Shown here: one piece after another, positions 43,369 through 51,638 of the stretch
How positions within the stretch are numbered: the stretch's first letter is position 1
Layout of the letters: each line of letters opens with the position of its first letter
DNA from: Pedobacter rhodius
Lineage (GTDB): Bacteria > Bacteroidota > Bacteroidia > Sphingobacteriales > Sphingobacteriaceae
Assembly (NCBI RefSeq): GCF_027213645.1
Contig: NZ_JAPWGL010000002.1
Location: 806,001-870,000, forward strand
Length of the DNA stretch: 64,000 bases
Direction: 5' to 3'
Translations under genes and position numbers: made by a program
Notes under the pieces: model-generated
Seen by the model: only the letters and a program-made list of their open reading frames with translations
Databases searched by the model: none
Told to the model about the DNA's origin: nothing

Positions 43369-43479
43369 CCAATATTTTATACCTATAAATTATTCAAATA
43401 CCCTCATCTACTTTGTTTTACAACAATAATAAGTCATCAGGATACCGGTTTGGCTATGTATAAAATTAAAGTTCATCTG

Positions 43480-43520
43480 CCAAATATATAAAGTATATAG
43501 GAATAGTCGTAATTTTTCTT
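43480..43520 (-). promoter_or_regulatory. promoter/operator block of the sulfite reductase operon
   Basis: The minus strand contains ATTCCTATATACTTTATATA followed by TATATTTG as -7 box (43488-43481). About 36 of 41 bases match the block at 34351-34391 upstream of the lone SUMT gene. The left inverted arm found there is missing here. The expected leader is about 155 nt. Likely bound by the Rrf2 regulator encoded just upstream; this is an inference. Confidence 0.6.
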
Positions 43521-43665
43521 AAAAAAGATTGTTTAATGACTTTGACAGGAATCCGGATGGTTGTCAGGATAGGCTTATTACTACATCTTCCTCAGAGACT
43601 CTGAAAATCCGATAACTACCGGATTAGGGTAACGACCTGCCATAAAATAAAAAAATTGATTTTTC

Positions 43666-44112
43666 CTAAAGATTATCGATACCCAGTTTCAAAGTATCTT
43701 CTCTGCCGATAACATCAGCAATACTGGTTTCACTTAAAACTTTAAGTGTTGCGTCTCTCACATCAATAAATGCACTTCTGATGCCACAAGTTTTCTCATC
43801 AACACATTCATCACATTTGTGGTAAAAGTTTAAACTTGCGCAAGGCACCATCGCAATCGGTCCGTCGGTAACACGCATGACCTGAACAAGTAAAATTTCC
43901 TCAGGTTTTTTATTCAGACTATAGCCACCTCCTGCACCTTTCTTACTATATAAAAAGCCGGCATTGCGTAAATCTAAAAGAATTTGCTCCAGGAATTTCT
44001 TGGGAATATGCTCCTCCTCCGCAATCTTTGAGATTTGCATAGGTGGCTTTTCTATATTTTTACCAAGTGCAACGAGTGCCTTAATGGCGTATTTGGTTTT
44101 TTTGGATAGCAT
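43666..44112 (-). CDS. Rrf2-family transcriptional regulator, likely sulfur/cysteine or Fe-S responsive
   Basis: A 148-residue winged-helix regulator. N-terminal helix-turn-helix: MLSKKTKYAIKALVALGKN, ISKIAEEEHIPKKFLEQILL, LRNAGFLYSKKGAGGGYSL. In the effector region the cysteine set C-X7-C-X2-C-X4-C (CASLNFYHKCDECVDEKTC, about 102-120) resembles cluster-binding cysteines of IscR/NsrR-type proteins, though spacing is its own. It is encoded 350 bp upstream of sulfite reductase on the same strand and is the obvious candidate regulator of the cys operon and the lone SUMT. A TAGCTTTG box (44127-44120) lies 7 bp before its ATG. The 350-bp gap below it contains the shared operator block and the leader hairpin. 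Confidence 0.9.
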   Translation of the reverse strand: MLSKKTKYAIKALVALGKNIEKPPMQISKIAEEEHIPKKFLEQILLDLRNAGFLYSKKGAGGGYSLNKKPEEILLVQVMRVTDGPIAMVPCASLNFYHKCDECVDEKTCGIRSAFIDVRDATLKVLSETSIADVIGREDTLKLGIDNL

Positions 44113-44119
44113 ATTTCTA

Positions 44120-44127
44120 CAAAGCTA
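44120..44127 (-). promoter_or_regulatory. -7 box close to the Rrf2 start codon
   Basis: TAGCTTTG on the minus strand matches TAnnTTTG and ends 7 bp before the ATG, implying a very short leader. No convincing -33 box was seen. Confidence 0.4.
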
Positions 44128-44246
44128 ATAAAAGAATGTAAGATATAAAATAGGTTTGTTTTGGCGAATAACTTATCAAACAAATCGCGAACAATTGTTA
44201 TTCATCAAATAATCGTAAAAAAATGCAAACTACAATCCCTAAATAT

Positions 44247-44298
44247 TTTAATATGGGTTTAAAAATTACTTTTACTTAATTTTTAAACCCATATTAAA
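44247..44298 (+). promoter_or_regulatory. perfect 22-bp inverted repeat ending at a start codon
   Basis: The left arm 44247-44268 and right arm 44277-44298 are exact reverse complements (core TTTAATATGGGTTTAAAAAT) around an 8-nt loop CTTTTACT. The last base of the right arm is the A of the ATG of the metallophosphoesterase gene. As RNA it would hide the start region; as DNA it is a strong dyad for a regulator. Confidence 0.65.
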
Positions 44299-45518
44299 TG
44301 AAACGGAAACTCAGTTTATTACCGATTCTTATAATTACCTTATTATTTTTTGCACTAAACGCTTACGTATTATCAGGTTTACAAACATTAAATGGTTCAG
44401 CTTACCTGAATCCGGTTTTCTGGATTTTTATTGTAGGACTTACTTTTGCACTTTTTTATGCCATACAGCAAATGCGTATACAGGGTATGAACCGTTTTTT
44501 TCAAATTGTTAGCCATACTTTTCTAATCGTATTTGCTGCAGAAACCGTTTTTGCAATTTTCTTACTATTTGGAGATCTTTATCGCCTTGTATTGGCACTT
44601 AATTCCGTTTTCCAGCCGGAAGGTTTTCATTGGGTTGCCAGAAGTAATTATTGGGTAGATTTTGCATTTGTTATGTTCTGTGTTACTATAGCATTATTTG
44701 CCTACGGAATTACGCAGGGAAAATATGCTTACCGGGTTATAAAACATACTTTGTATTTTGAAGACTTACCGGAAAATTTTGATGGTTTTACACTTACACA
44801 AATTTCAGATGTTCATGCCGGAAGTTTTACCAATCCGAAGGCCGTGCAAAAAGGAATCGATATGATTAACGCTCAAAAGAGCGATTTATTTGTCTTTACA
44901 GGCGATTTAGTTAATAACGCGTCTTCAGAAATTATTCCTTATATCGGCCATTTTTCTCAGATTAAAGCACCTTTTGGCCAATTTTCCGTGTTAGGTAACC
45001 ATGATTATGGCGACTATGTGAAATGGCCTTCTGAACCGGCAAAAGCCCAAAATCTTCAGCAATTAAAAGATTACCATAAAAAATTAGGGTTCAGATTACT
45101 ACTGGATGAACATGTTGAGTTGGTAAAAGGAGGCGAAAAAATTATACTTGCCGGGATAGAAAACTGGGGCATCGGTTTTGGCGAACGTGGCGATCTAGAT
45201 AAAGCGCTGCAAAATACTGCCGCCGGTGATTTTAAAATCCTGTTATCACACGATCCTTCACACTGGGATGCCCGGGTAAAAAATTATCCATCAAAAATCC
45301 AATTATCATTAGCCGGCCACACGCATGGGATGCAATTTGGCATTGAAGCCTTTGGCCTGAAATGGAGTCCGGTAAAATATCGTTATAAACATTGGGCTGG
45401 TATCAAAACCGAAAATGGACGTTATCTAAATGTAAACCGCGGCTTTGGCTTTCTGGGCTTTTCAGGCCGGATTGGTATCTGGCCGGAGATTACCGTGATT
45501 GAATTAAAGCGGAAATAA
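44298..45518 (+). CDS. membrane-anchored metallophosphoesterase
   Basis: A 406-residue protein. Four predicted TMs in the first 150 residues (about 7-27, 38-56, 70-95, 115-140) are followed by a calcineurin-like phosphoesterase domain (about 160-400) with all five metal motifs: ISDVHAGS, FTGDLVNN, LGNHDYGDY, LLSHDPSHW, LAGHTHGMQFG. The family (YkuE/YaeI-like) hydrolyses phosphodiesters or pyrophosphates such as UDP-diacylglucosamine, and the membrane anchor suggests a lipid-linked substrate; the exact one is unknown. It stands alone. The start codon is fixed by MKRKLSLLPILIITLLFFAL and coincides with the edge of a 22-bp palindrome. Confidence 0.9.
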   Translation: MKRKLSLLPILIITLLFFALNAYVLSGLQTLNGSAYLNPVFWIFIVGLTFALFYAIQQMRIQGMNRFFQIVSHTFLIVFAAETVFAIFLLFGDLYRLVLALNSVFQPEGFHWVARSNYWVDFAFVMFCVTIALFAYGITQGKYAYRVIKHTLYFEDLPENFDGFTLTQISDVHAGSFTNPKAVQKGIDMINAQKSDLFVFTGDLVNNASSEIIPYIGHFSQIKAPFGQFSVLGNHDYGDYVKWPSEPAKAQNLQQLKDYHKKLGFRLLLDEHVELVKGGEKIILAGIENWGIGFGERGDLDKALQNTAAGDFKILLSHDPSHWDARVKNYPSKIQLSLAGHTHGMQFGIEAFGLKWSPVKYRYKHWAGIKTENGRYLNVNRGFGFLGFSGRIGIWPEITVIELKRK

Positions 45519-45527
45519 CATTTTCAA

Positions 45528-45922
45528 CTTTACCGGCAAATTCGCTATAAAAAAGTTGACAACGCTAACCCCCATGGTCTGCGTCCGCACAGACATGCAG
45601 AATTATTGGTTGGTGAGCCACCAACCAAGGAGTCTACCATGAAGAATTATTGGTTGCTAAACCACCAACCAAGCATCGAATCATCAAATAGCGTTGTCAA
45701 CTTTACTGCAAATTCGCTATAACAAAGTTAACAACGCTAACCCCCATGGTCTGCGTCCGCACAGACCATGAAGAATTATTGGTTGCTGAGCCACCAACCA
45801 GGGAGTCGCTTTACCCTGCAAATTCATTATACTAAAGTTGACAATGCTTACCCCCTTGGACTGCGTCCACATAGACAATAAAGAATAATTGGTTGCTGAG
45901 CCACGAACCAGGGAGTCGACTA
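45528..45922. repeat. three tandem palindromic repeat units left of the siderophore operon
   Basis: Three units of about 105-125 bp: each has AAATTCGCTATAACAAAGTT, (G)TTGACAACGCTAACCCCC, the hairpin TGGTCTGCGTCCGCACAGAC and the hairpin TTGGTTGCTGAGCCACCAAC, then GGGAGTCG. Unit starts are near 45530, 45704 and 45811; an extra half unit sits at about 45639-45672. The TTGTCAACTTT / AAAGTTGACAA arms recur right of the operon. The rest of the 783-bp gap up to 46301 is AT-rich with a candidate promoter. Confidence 0.8.
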
Positions 45923-46151
45923 ATCCGAATACTTTTCTGTTAACCAATATGGCCAGCCAGTTTTGACAGACTTGCAAGTGTTACATCCTGCAATAACCAT
46001 GAGCATCCGTATTTATTCCTGTGCTTCAATTTATAGACCATTCATGCCTTTAGTTAAATAAAAATAAAGCAAAGTTCGATTTAGGCAAAAAAAATCATAT
46101 AAAATTTAAATATAATTTTCTAATTATCAAATATTTACAAAATAAATTAAA

Positions 46152-46189
46152 TATTATTTTTATTCAATCTAAATAAAAATATAATTTTG
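46152..46189 (+). promoter_or_regulatory. promoter with overlapping AT-rich dyad before the siderophore operon
   Basis: TAATTTTG (46182-46189) is an exact TAnnTTTG -7 box. Just upstream, ATTATTTTTATT and AATAAAAATATAAT form an imperfect inverted repeat around CAATCTA. An AT-rich dyad overlapping the promoter of a siderophore operon would suit Fur-type iron repression, but the site is not a clear match to a known Fur box. Confidence 0.4.
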
Positions 46190-46301
46190 TCTAGATGATA
46201 AATGCTAATTATGAATACGGAGCTATCTGATTAGCCATTAAAATAATGTGAGCCCATTATTTTATAACCTCTATTATAAACCCATTGAAAATTGAAAGCA
46301 A

Positions 46302-47843
46302 ATGTTAACATCAACCTTAGAAGAACCGGCGTTTATAGATTTCCTGACGGGAAATCCGACAAAAGAAATCTTTCATCACGAAAATGAGAATGAATATTTA
46401 CATGCGGTGGGGAAGGTTACCCAGTCTGTAAAAAAATTTTTAAACAACAATAAACAACCATTTAGCGGCATATCACCCGCAAATCTGAAATCTTTATTTG
46501 ATGCAATTGACTTTGAAAAAACACATGATAATTATGATGCCCTTCTTAACGAAGTAGAACAGCTTTATACCAACCATGCTGTGGCATTTCATCATCCTGC
46601 ATACATCGCACATTTAAACTGTCCGGTTGTTATTCCTGCAGTTGCTGCCGAAGTTATGATTTCAGCCATAAACTCATCCATAGATACCTGGGATCAGAGT
46701 GCAGGCGGAACATTGATTGAAAAAAAGTTGGTTGAATGGACCTGCGACCAAATCGGTTACAGCAAAACGGCCGATGGTATTTTTACAAGCGGCGGCACAC
46801 AAAGCAATTTAATGGGGCTGTTATTGGCCAGAGACCATTATGCAATTACGGTATTAAACCACAACATTAAAGTAAACGGGCTGCCTCAGGAAGCTTCGCG
46901 TTTCAGAATTTTTGTTTCAGAGAAAGCACATTTCAGTATTCAGAAAAATGCTTCTTTATTAGGTCTGGGTGAAAAATCGGTAATAAAAATTAAAACCGAT
47001 CGCAGCTTCAGGATGAATATCGTTCTATTGGAAGACGCCATTAAGAGAGCGCTAAGTCAAGGCAATATTCCAATAGCGATTGTAGGTACCGCCGGTACGA
47101 CGGATTTTGGAAACGTTGATCCTTTGAGAGAAATTGCTGCAATCAGTAAAAAATACAAAACCTGGTTTCATATCGATGCGGCCTACGGTTGCGGTTTGTT
47201 GCTTACCGATAAATACAGGAATTTACTACAGGGAATTGAACTGGCTCATTCTGTTACCGTAGATTACCATAAATCTTTTTTTCAGCCGGTGAGCAGCAGC
47301 GGTTTTCTGGTGCGTGATAAAAACTTTTTTAACCTCATTACACACCACGCAGATTATTTAAACCCTAAAGACCATGATGAAGACGGGTTACCAAATCAGG
47401 TCAATAAATCGATACAAACCACCCGCAGGTTTGATGCCCTAAAACTCTGGTTCACATTAAGAATGATGGGCCGCGAAAAATTAGGCAGCTATTTCGATAC
47501 CATTATCGAAACTGCCGCAAAGATTGCAGATTTATTACGGCTCGACGGCGATTTTGAATTGATGAATGAATCAGATATCAGTGCATTAGTTTTTCGATAC
47601 CACCCGAAAAATGCGAGGTTAGACGTTTGCGCAATGAATCAATACATCAAAAAAACAATGTTTAATGAAGGAAAGGCTTTAATTGCCGGCACTAAAATTA
47701 ACCAGCAGTTTTACCTCAAGTTTACGCTGCTTAATCCAATTACGACCATAAACGATATTGAAAACATTATTAAAATCATCAAAAAACATGGAAATGAATA
47801 CGTTACACTCAACCAGGCTTCAGCAGATTTCAGAAGAAACTAA
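46302..47843 (+). CDS. PLP-dependent amino-acid decarboxylase of the siderophore operon
   Basis: A 513-residue group II decarboxylase (DesA/RhbB-like). Landmarks are HHPAYIAHLNCPVVIPAVAA, DTWDQSAGGTLIEKKLVEW, FTSGGTQSNLMGLLLARD, His210 in EKAHFSIQK stacking on PLP, Asp292 in HIDAAYG, and the PLP lysine Lys324 in TVDYHKSFFQP. It produces a diamine (cadaverine, putrescine or 1,3-diaminopropane) that the hydroxylase and acyltransferase turn into a hydroxamate arm. No diaminobutyrate aminotransferase is next to it, which slightly favours lysine or ornithine over diaminobutyrate as substrate; this is inference. First gene of the operon, after a roughly 105-nt leader. Confidence 0.9.
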   Translation: MLTSTLEEPAFIDFLTGNPTKEIFHHENENEYLHAVGKVTQSVKKFLNNNKQPFSGISPANLKSLFDAIDFEKTHDNYDALLNEVEQLYTNHAVAFHHPAYIAHLNCPVVIPAVAAEVMISAINSSIDTWDQSAGGTLIEKKLVEWTCDQIGYSKTADGIFTSGGTQSNLMGLLLARDHYAITVLNHNIKVNGLPQEASRFRIFVSEKAHFSIQKNASLLGLGEKSVIKIKTDRSFRMNIVLLEDAIKRALSQGNIPIAIVGTAGTTDFGNVDPLREIAAISKKYKTWFHIDAAYGCGLLLTDKYRNLLQGIELAHSVTVDYHKSFFQPVSSSGFLVRDKNFFNLITHHADYLNPKDHDEDGLPNQVNKSIQTTRRFDALKLWFTLRMMGREKLGSYFDTIIETAAKIADLLRLDGDFELMNESDISALVFRYHPKNARLDVCAMNQYIKKTMFNEGKALIAGTKINQQFYLKFTLLNPITTINDIENIIKIIKKHGNEYVTLNQASADFRRN

Positions 47844-50247
47844 TTTTAATGCCCTTCTTAACAGTTATTGCAGAGAATTCGGCAATTGGAGCCGTTACGT
47901 AGGCATACCAAAATATGATGCGCCTTTAGCCGGCTATTTTACCACCACAACCGATCGGATGCACATCCGGTTTGATTTTACTGACATCGGTTTTGAAGTA
48001 TATGCACCGCTTAAATTTTATGCAGACAGCGGAAGGCACGTGTTTAACTTCCCTGTTGTAGAACGAAACACGAATACAGATGCCATAAATCCAGTTAGTA
48101 TTTACCGTTTTATGGAACTTGCTGTTCAGTTTAGCCTTTCCGAATTTCCTGATGCCGATATCAGCCTGGTAAAGCAACGCCTCACCAATAGTATCGAAAA
48201 CCTGGAGCACTTCCTATCCTACTTTCAACAAAATGGCAAACCCATAAACCTTGCCAAAATGAATTTTATTGAAGCAGAACAATCTTTATTTTTAGGTCAT
48301 AATGCACATCCCCTACCTAAAGGGCGAGCTGGTTTCAATAATCAGGAAGAACTTTTTAAATATTCGCCCGAAACACAAGGCCGTTTCCAACTTGGCTATT
48401 TTCTGATTTCAAAAGACAACGTCTTTGAAAAAAATGCTGAAGGTTTCGATATGACAGAACTTTTTAAAATTGAACTTTCAGATGTGGCAAATCCGGAAAT
48501 TATTGCGGTATTAGATAAATTTCCAAATCATAAAGTCGTACCCATGCATCCATGGGAAGCCAATTACCTGCTCGGTTTAAGCACCGTGAAAGCCATGCAG
48601 GACGAAGGCTTACTTTTCTATTTAGGTGAATTTGGACAATTTTATACGCCAACATCTTCGGTAAGAACAGTTTACAATTCACTTAGCGACTGGATGCTTA
48701 AGTTTTCACTGCATGTAAAAATAACCAATTCGGAAAGGGTTAACCTGGTAAGAGAACTTCATCGCGGTTATGACATCAGCAAGCTTTTGAAAACAGAATA
48801 CGGCAGGGCGGCTAAAAGCGAATTTCCTGAAATTGAGTTTATTACTGATCCGGCCTTTATCACTGTAAATTACAATGGCGAAACCATTGATGGTTTTAAC
48901 ATCAGCATAAGGCATAATCCTTTTAAAGAGGAAGAAGCCACAAAAAATGTAACCTTACTGGCCGCCCTTTGCCAGGATGGCTTACCGGGACAAAAGCCAA
49001 GGCTGGTAAATGTAATTGAAGAAGCGGCAATCAGTAAAAATAAAACGGTTTCATTTACCGCCGTAAATTGGTTTAAACAATACCTGCATCTTTGCGTAAC
49101 CCCAATTATCGGGCTCTACAACAATTTTGGGATGGCTTTTGAGTTTCATCAACAAAATGTGCTGCTGGAACTTGATAAAGATTATTTCCCGGCTAAACTC
49201 TATTTCAGGGATAATCAGGGCTATTTCTTTAGTGATGATAAAGCAGAAGAACTCAAAAAATTCTACCCGGGTATTGCTGCAGAAAGCGGGTCTTTAGTGC
49301 CAAATGCATATGTGCTGCCAAAACTTACTTATTATTTAATGATTAACAACATATTAGGTGTTGTTAATGCTTTGGCCAGTAATGGCCTGGCAGATGAGAA
49401 AACCTTAATTGATTTGGTTTACCGGGAGTTTAAGCAATTCGAGAATAGCGATACTACAGGCTTGGTTGATTACATTATTAATCGCCGCAGCTGGGAAGTA
49501 AAAGGTAACCTGCTTACCAACCTTTGTAATATTGATGAAGCGAGTGCCCCTATTGATAACCCGGCCATTTACCGCGAGTTTCCGAATCCGTTGACAAAAT
49601 TCTTCTTCTGCGAAAAGCTAATCCAACCACAAAGCCTTGAAGTTTTGTACACCAGGTTTTTCCCTAAAGAAAACATTACCATTAACATCCGTTCATTTGA
49701 TATCGATCGTGATTTGGAAATGGTACACGATTGGTTTAACCAGGAACATGCCAAACCCATCTGGAAAATGGATGGCCCGATTAAAAATCTGGAACTCTTC
49801 TACCGCACTTTAATTCCGGGTGATGCCTCACAAAGTTTTATTGGCGAAATCAATGGCGAACCTACTTTTACCATCGAACCTTACTGGCCTATGCGGGATG
49901 GCGTAGGTGCATGCTATGATTCGCTGCCCAGCGACTATGGTTCACACCTGTTAATTGCACCTACAGACAAAGATAAAAAATTCAGTTTTCCTACCGGACA
50001 GGCCATGCTGGATTTTGTTTTTGAAAATTCAATTGTCGGAAAATGTATCGGTGAGGCAGCGGTAGAAAGCAGGGCCATGCACATGTTTGGTACACGTTTG
50101 GGTTACCGCTATCAAAAAGTAATTGAAATGCCACACAAAACGGCAACGCTAACTTTTTGCTACAGGGACTGGTATTGGGAAAAATTCCCTGAAGCGAAAG
50201 CTTATGCCATGGAAAAATCAGCACAATTTGAAGCGGAGGAAGCTTAA
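47794..50247 (+). CDS. NIS siderophore synthetase (IucA/IucC) fused to GNAT acyltransferase
   Basis: A bifunctional protein of 817 residues from the ATG at 47794 (ATG at 47788 also possible). It overlaps the decarboxylase gene by 50 bp. Residues about 1-590 are an IucA/IucC-type synthetase with GHNAHPLPKGRAGF, VVPMHPWEANYLL, TPTSSVRTVYNSLSDWMLK and the FhuF-like C-terminal part (FEFHQQNVLLELDKDYFPAK). Residues about 625-817 are an IucB/AlcB-like acyltransferase (INIRSFDIDRDLEMVHDWFN, TFTIEPYWPMRDGVGACYDS, ESRAMHMFGTRLGYRYQKV). The acyltransferase acylates the hydroxylamine; the synthetase joins the product to a carboxylate with ATP. Sequence features of the synthetase part look IucA/RhbC-like (type A, citrate), a tentative class. 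Confidence 0.92.
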   Translation: MNTLHSTRLQQISEETNFNALLNSYCREFGNWSRYVGIPKYDAPLAGYFTTTTDRMHIRFDFTDIGFEVYAPLKFYADSGRHVFNFPVVERNTNTDAINPVSIYRFMELAVQFSLSEFPDADISLVKQRLTNSIENLEHFLSYFQQNGKPINLAKMNFIEAEQSLFLGHNAHPLPKGRAGFNNQEELFKYSPETQGRFQLGYFLISKDNVFEKNAEGFDMTELFKIELSDVANPEIIAVLDKFPNHKVVPMHPWEANYLLGLSTVKAMQDEGLLFYLGEFGQFYTPTSSVRTVYNSLSDWMLKFSLHVKITNSERVNLVRELHRGYDISKLLKTEYGRAAKSEFPEIEFITDPAFITVNYNGETIDGFNISIRHNPFKEEEATKNVTLLAALCQDGLPGQKPRLVNVIEEAAISKNKTVSFTAVNWFKQYLHLCVTPIIGLYNNFGMAFEFHQQNVLLELDKDYFPAKLYFRDNQGYFFSDDKAEELKKFYPGIAAESGSLVPNAYVLPKLTYYLMINNILGVVNALASNGLADEKTLIDLVYREFKQFENSDTTGLVDYIINRRSWEVKGNLLTNLCNIDEASAPIDNPAIYREFPNPLTKFFFCEKLIQPQSLEVLYTRFFPKENITINIRSFDIDRDLEMVHDWFNQEHAKPIWKMDGPIKNLELFYRTLIPGDASQSFIGEINGEPTFTIEPYWPMRDGVGACYDSLPSDYGSHLLIAPTDKDKKFSFPTGQAMLDFVFENSIVGKCIGEAAVESRAMHMFGTRLGYRYQKVIEMPHKTATLTFCYRDWYWEKFPEAKAYAMEKSAQFEAEEA

Positions 50248-51605
50248 TGGAAAATCAAAAAATATATGATATTATTGGCATAGGCATAGGTCCTTTTAAT
50301 TTGGGTTTAGCAGCCTTATGTCAGCCAATTGAAGGTTTATCAACACTGTTTCTGGATCAGGCAGGTGAATTTAACTGGCATCCAGGAATGATGCTAAGTG
50401 ACGCGACCCTTCAGGTACCCTTTATGGCCGATTTGGTTACTATGGCCGACCCAACCAGCCCTTACAGTTTTTTAAATTACTTAAAACAAACCGATCGCCT
50501 TTATAAATTCTACATCAGAGAAGATTTTTTCATCTTACGCAAAGAATATAATGCCTATTGCAAATGGGTAATCAAGCAATTAAAAAATTGCAAATTCGGA
50601 CAAAAGGTAACAGCAATCCGTTACGATAAGGGTACTTACCAGGTTAAACTGGTCGAACAACTTACGGGAGCAACCGAAACTGTTTTCACTAAAAAGCTGG
50701 TTCTCGGAACAGGCACCGTACCAAAAGTACCAGGCTTTATTAATCCTGCGCTTCATCAAAATGCGATACATTCTTCTGAATATTTAAAGTTTAAGCCTAC
50801 TTTACTTAAACAAAAAACGATAAGCATAATTGGTTCCGGCCAAAGCGCTGCCGAAATTTTTTATGACCTCTTACCTGAAACAGAGAATGGTTTGAAACTG
50901 AACTGGTTTACCCGGCCCGATCGTTTTTTCCCGATGGAGTATTCAAAATTAACGTTAGAACTGACATCTCCTGAGTATGTAGATCATTTTTACAAATTAA
51001 GTGATAGCAAGCGAAAGGAATTATTAAGCAAGCAAAACGCCTTGTTCAAAGGCATTAATTTCGAATTAATCAATCAGATTTTTGACAAGCTCTACGAATT
51101 AAGTGTTGATGATGAAGAAGTTAATGCAGCGCTGATGCCCAATTGCCAGCTTAAAAATTTAATTGTAAAAGCAAACGGACAATATCAGCTCGATTTTTTC
51201 CATACCGAAAGTGAAAAGGATTTTACAGTTGATACGGATTTTGTACTACTGGCTACCGGTTATAAATATAATGAACCGGACTTTATATCCAACATTCAGG
51301 AACGCATACAGCGTAATACTGACAAACTTTTTCAGGTACACCGCAACTACGCTATAGACGTGAACGGCAATGAGATATTTGTTCAAAATGCCGAATTACA
51401 TACACATGGTTTTGTAACACCCGATTTAGGGATGGGTGCCTACCGGAATGCATCTATAATAAATGCTGTTTTAGGTCGGGAGGTTTACCAGGTAGAAAAA
51501 AGAATTGCTTTTCAGCAGTTTAATGTAACAGAAGAAAAACCGGCACCAACATATTCCAATACAGATTTACGGGTACCTGCAGACATAACTGAACCGGATT
51601 TATAA
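50247..51605 (+). CDS. diamine/lysine/ornithine N-hydroxylase
   Basis: A 452-residue flavin monooxygenase of the IucD/PvdA/RhbE family that N-hydroxylates a primary amine with NADPH and O2. FAD motif DIIGIGIGPFNLGLAAL (about 8-24), DQAGEFNWHPGMMLSDATLQ with the substrate-side PFMADLVTMADPTSPYSFLN, NADPH motif IIGSGQSAAEIFYDLL, and C-terminal FVLLATGYKYNEP and HTHGFVTPDLGMGAYRNA. The start codon overlaps the previous stop (TAATG), so translation is coupled. In this operon the likely substrate is the diamine made by the decarboxylase. Confidence 0.95.
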   Translation: MENQKIYDIIGIGIGPFNLGLAALCQPIEGLSTLFLDQAGEFNWHPGMMLSDATLQVPFMADLVTMADPTSPYSFLNYLKQTDRLYKFYIREDFFILRKEYNAYCKWVIKQLKNCKFGQKVTAIRYDKGTYQVKLVEQLTGATETVFTKKLVLGTGTVPKVPGFINPALHQNAIHSSEYLKFKPTLLKQKTISIIGSGQSAAEIFYDLLPETENGLKLNWFTRPDRFFPMEYSKLTLELTSPEYVDHFYKLSDSKRKELLSKQNALFKGINFELINQIFDKLYELSVDDEEVNAALMPNCQLKNLIVKANGQYQLDFFHTESEKDFTVDTDFVLLATGYKYNEPDFISNIQERIQRNTDKLFQVHRNYAIDVNGNEIFVQNAELHTHGFVTPDLGMGAYRNASIINAVLGREVYQVEKRIAFQQFNVTEEKPAPTYSNTDLRVPADITEPDL

Positions 51606-51638
51606 ATCCAAAAAAATTATAACCTAAAAACAAATAAG

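Noticed and set aside
43369..43475. A known riboswitch (SAM or cobalamin type) in the sulfite reductase leader
   Set aside because: I could not find the conserved cores of these classes by eye; only the terminator-like hairpin is supported.
45717..45977. An 86-codon minus-strand frame in the repeat block before the siderophore operon
   Set aside because: It lies almost wholly in the tandem hairpin units, so its openness is a by-product of the repeat sequence.
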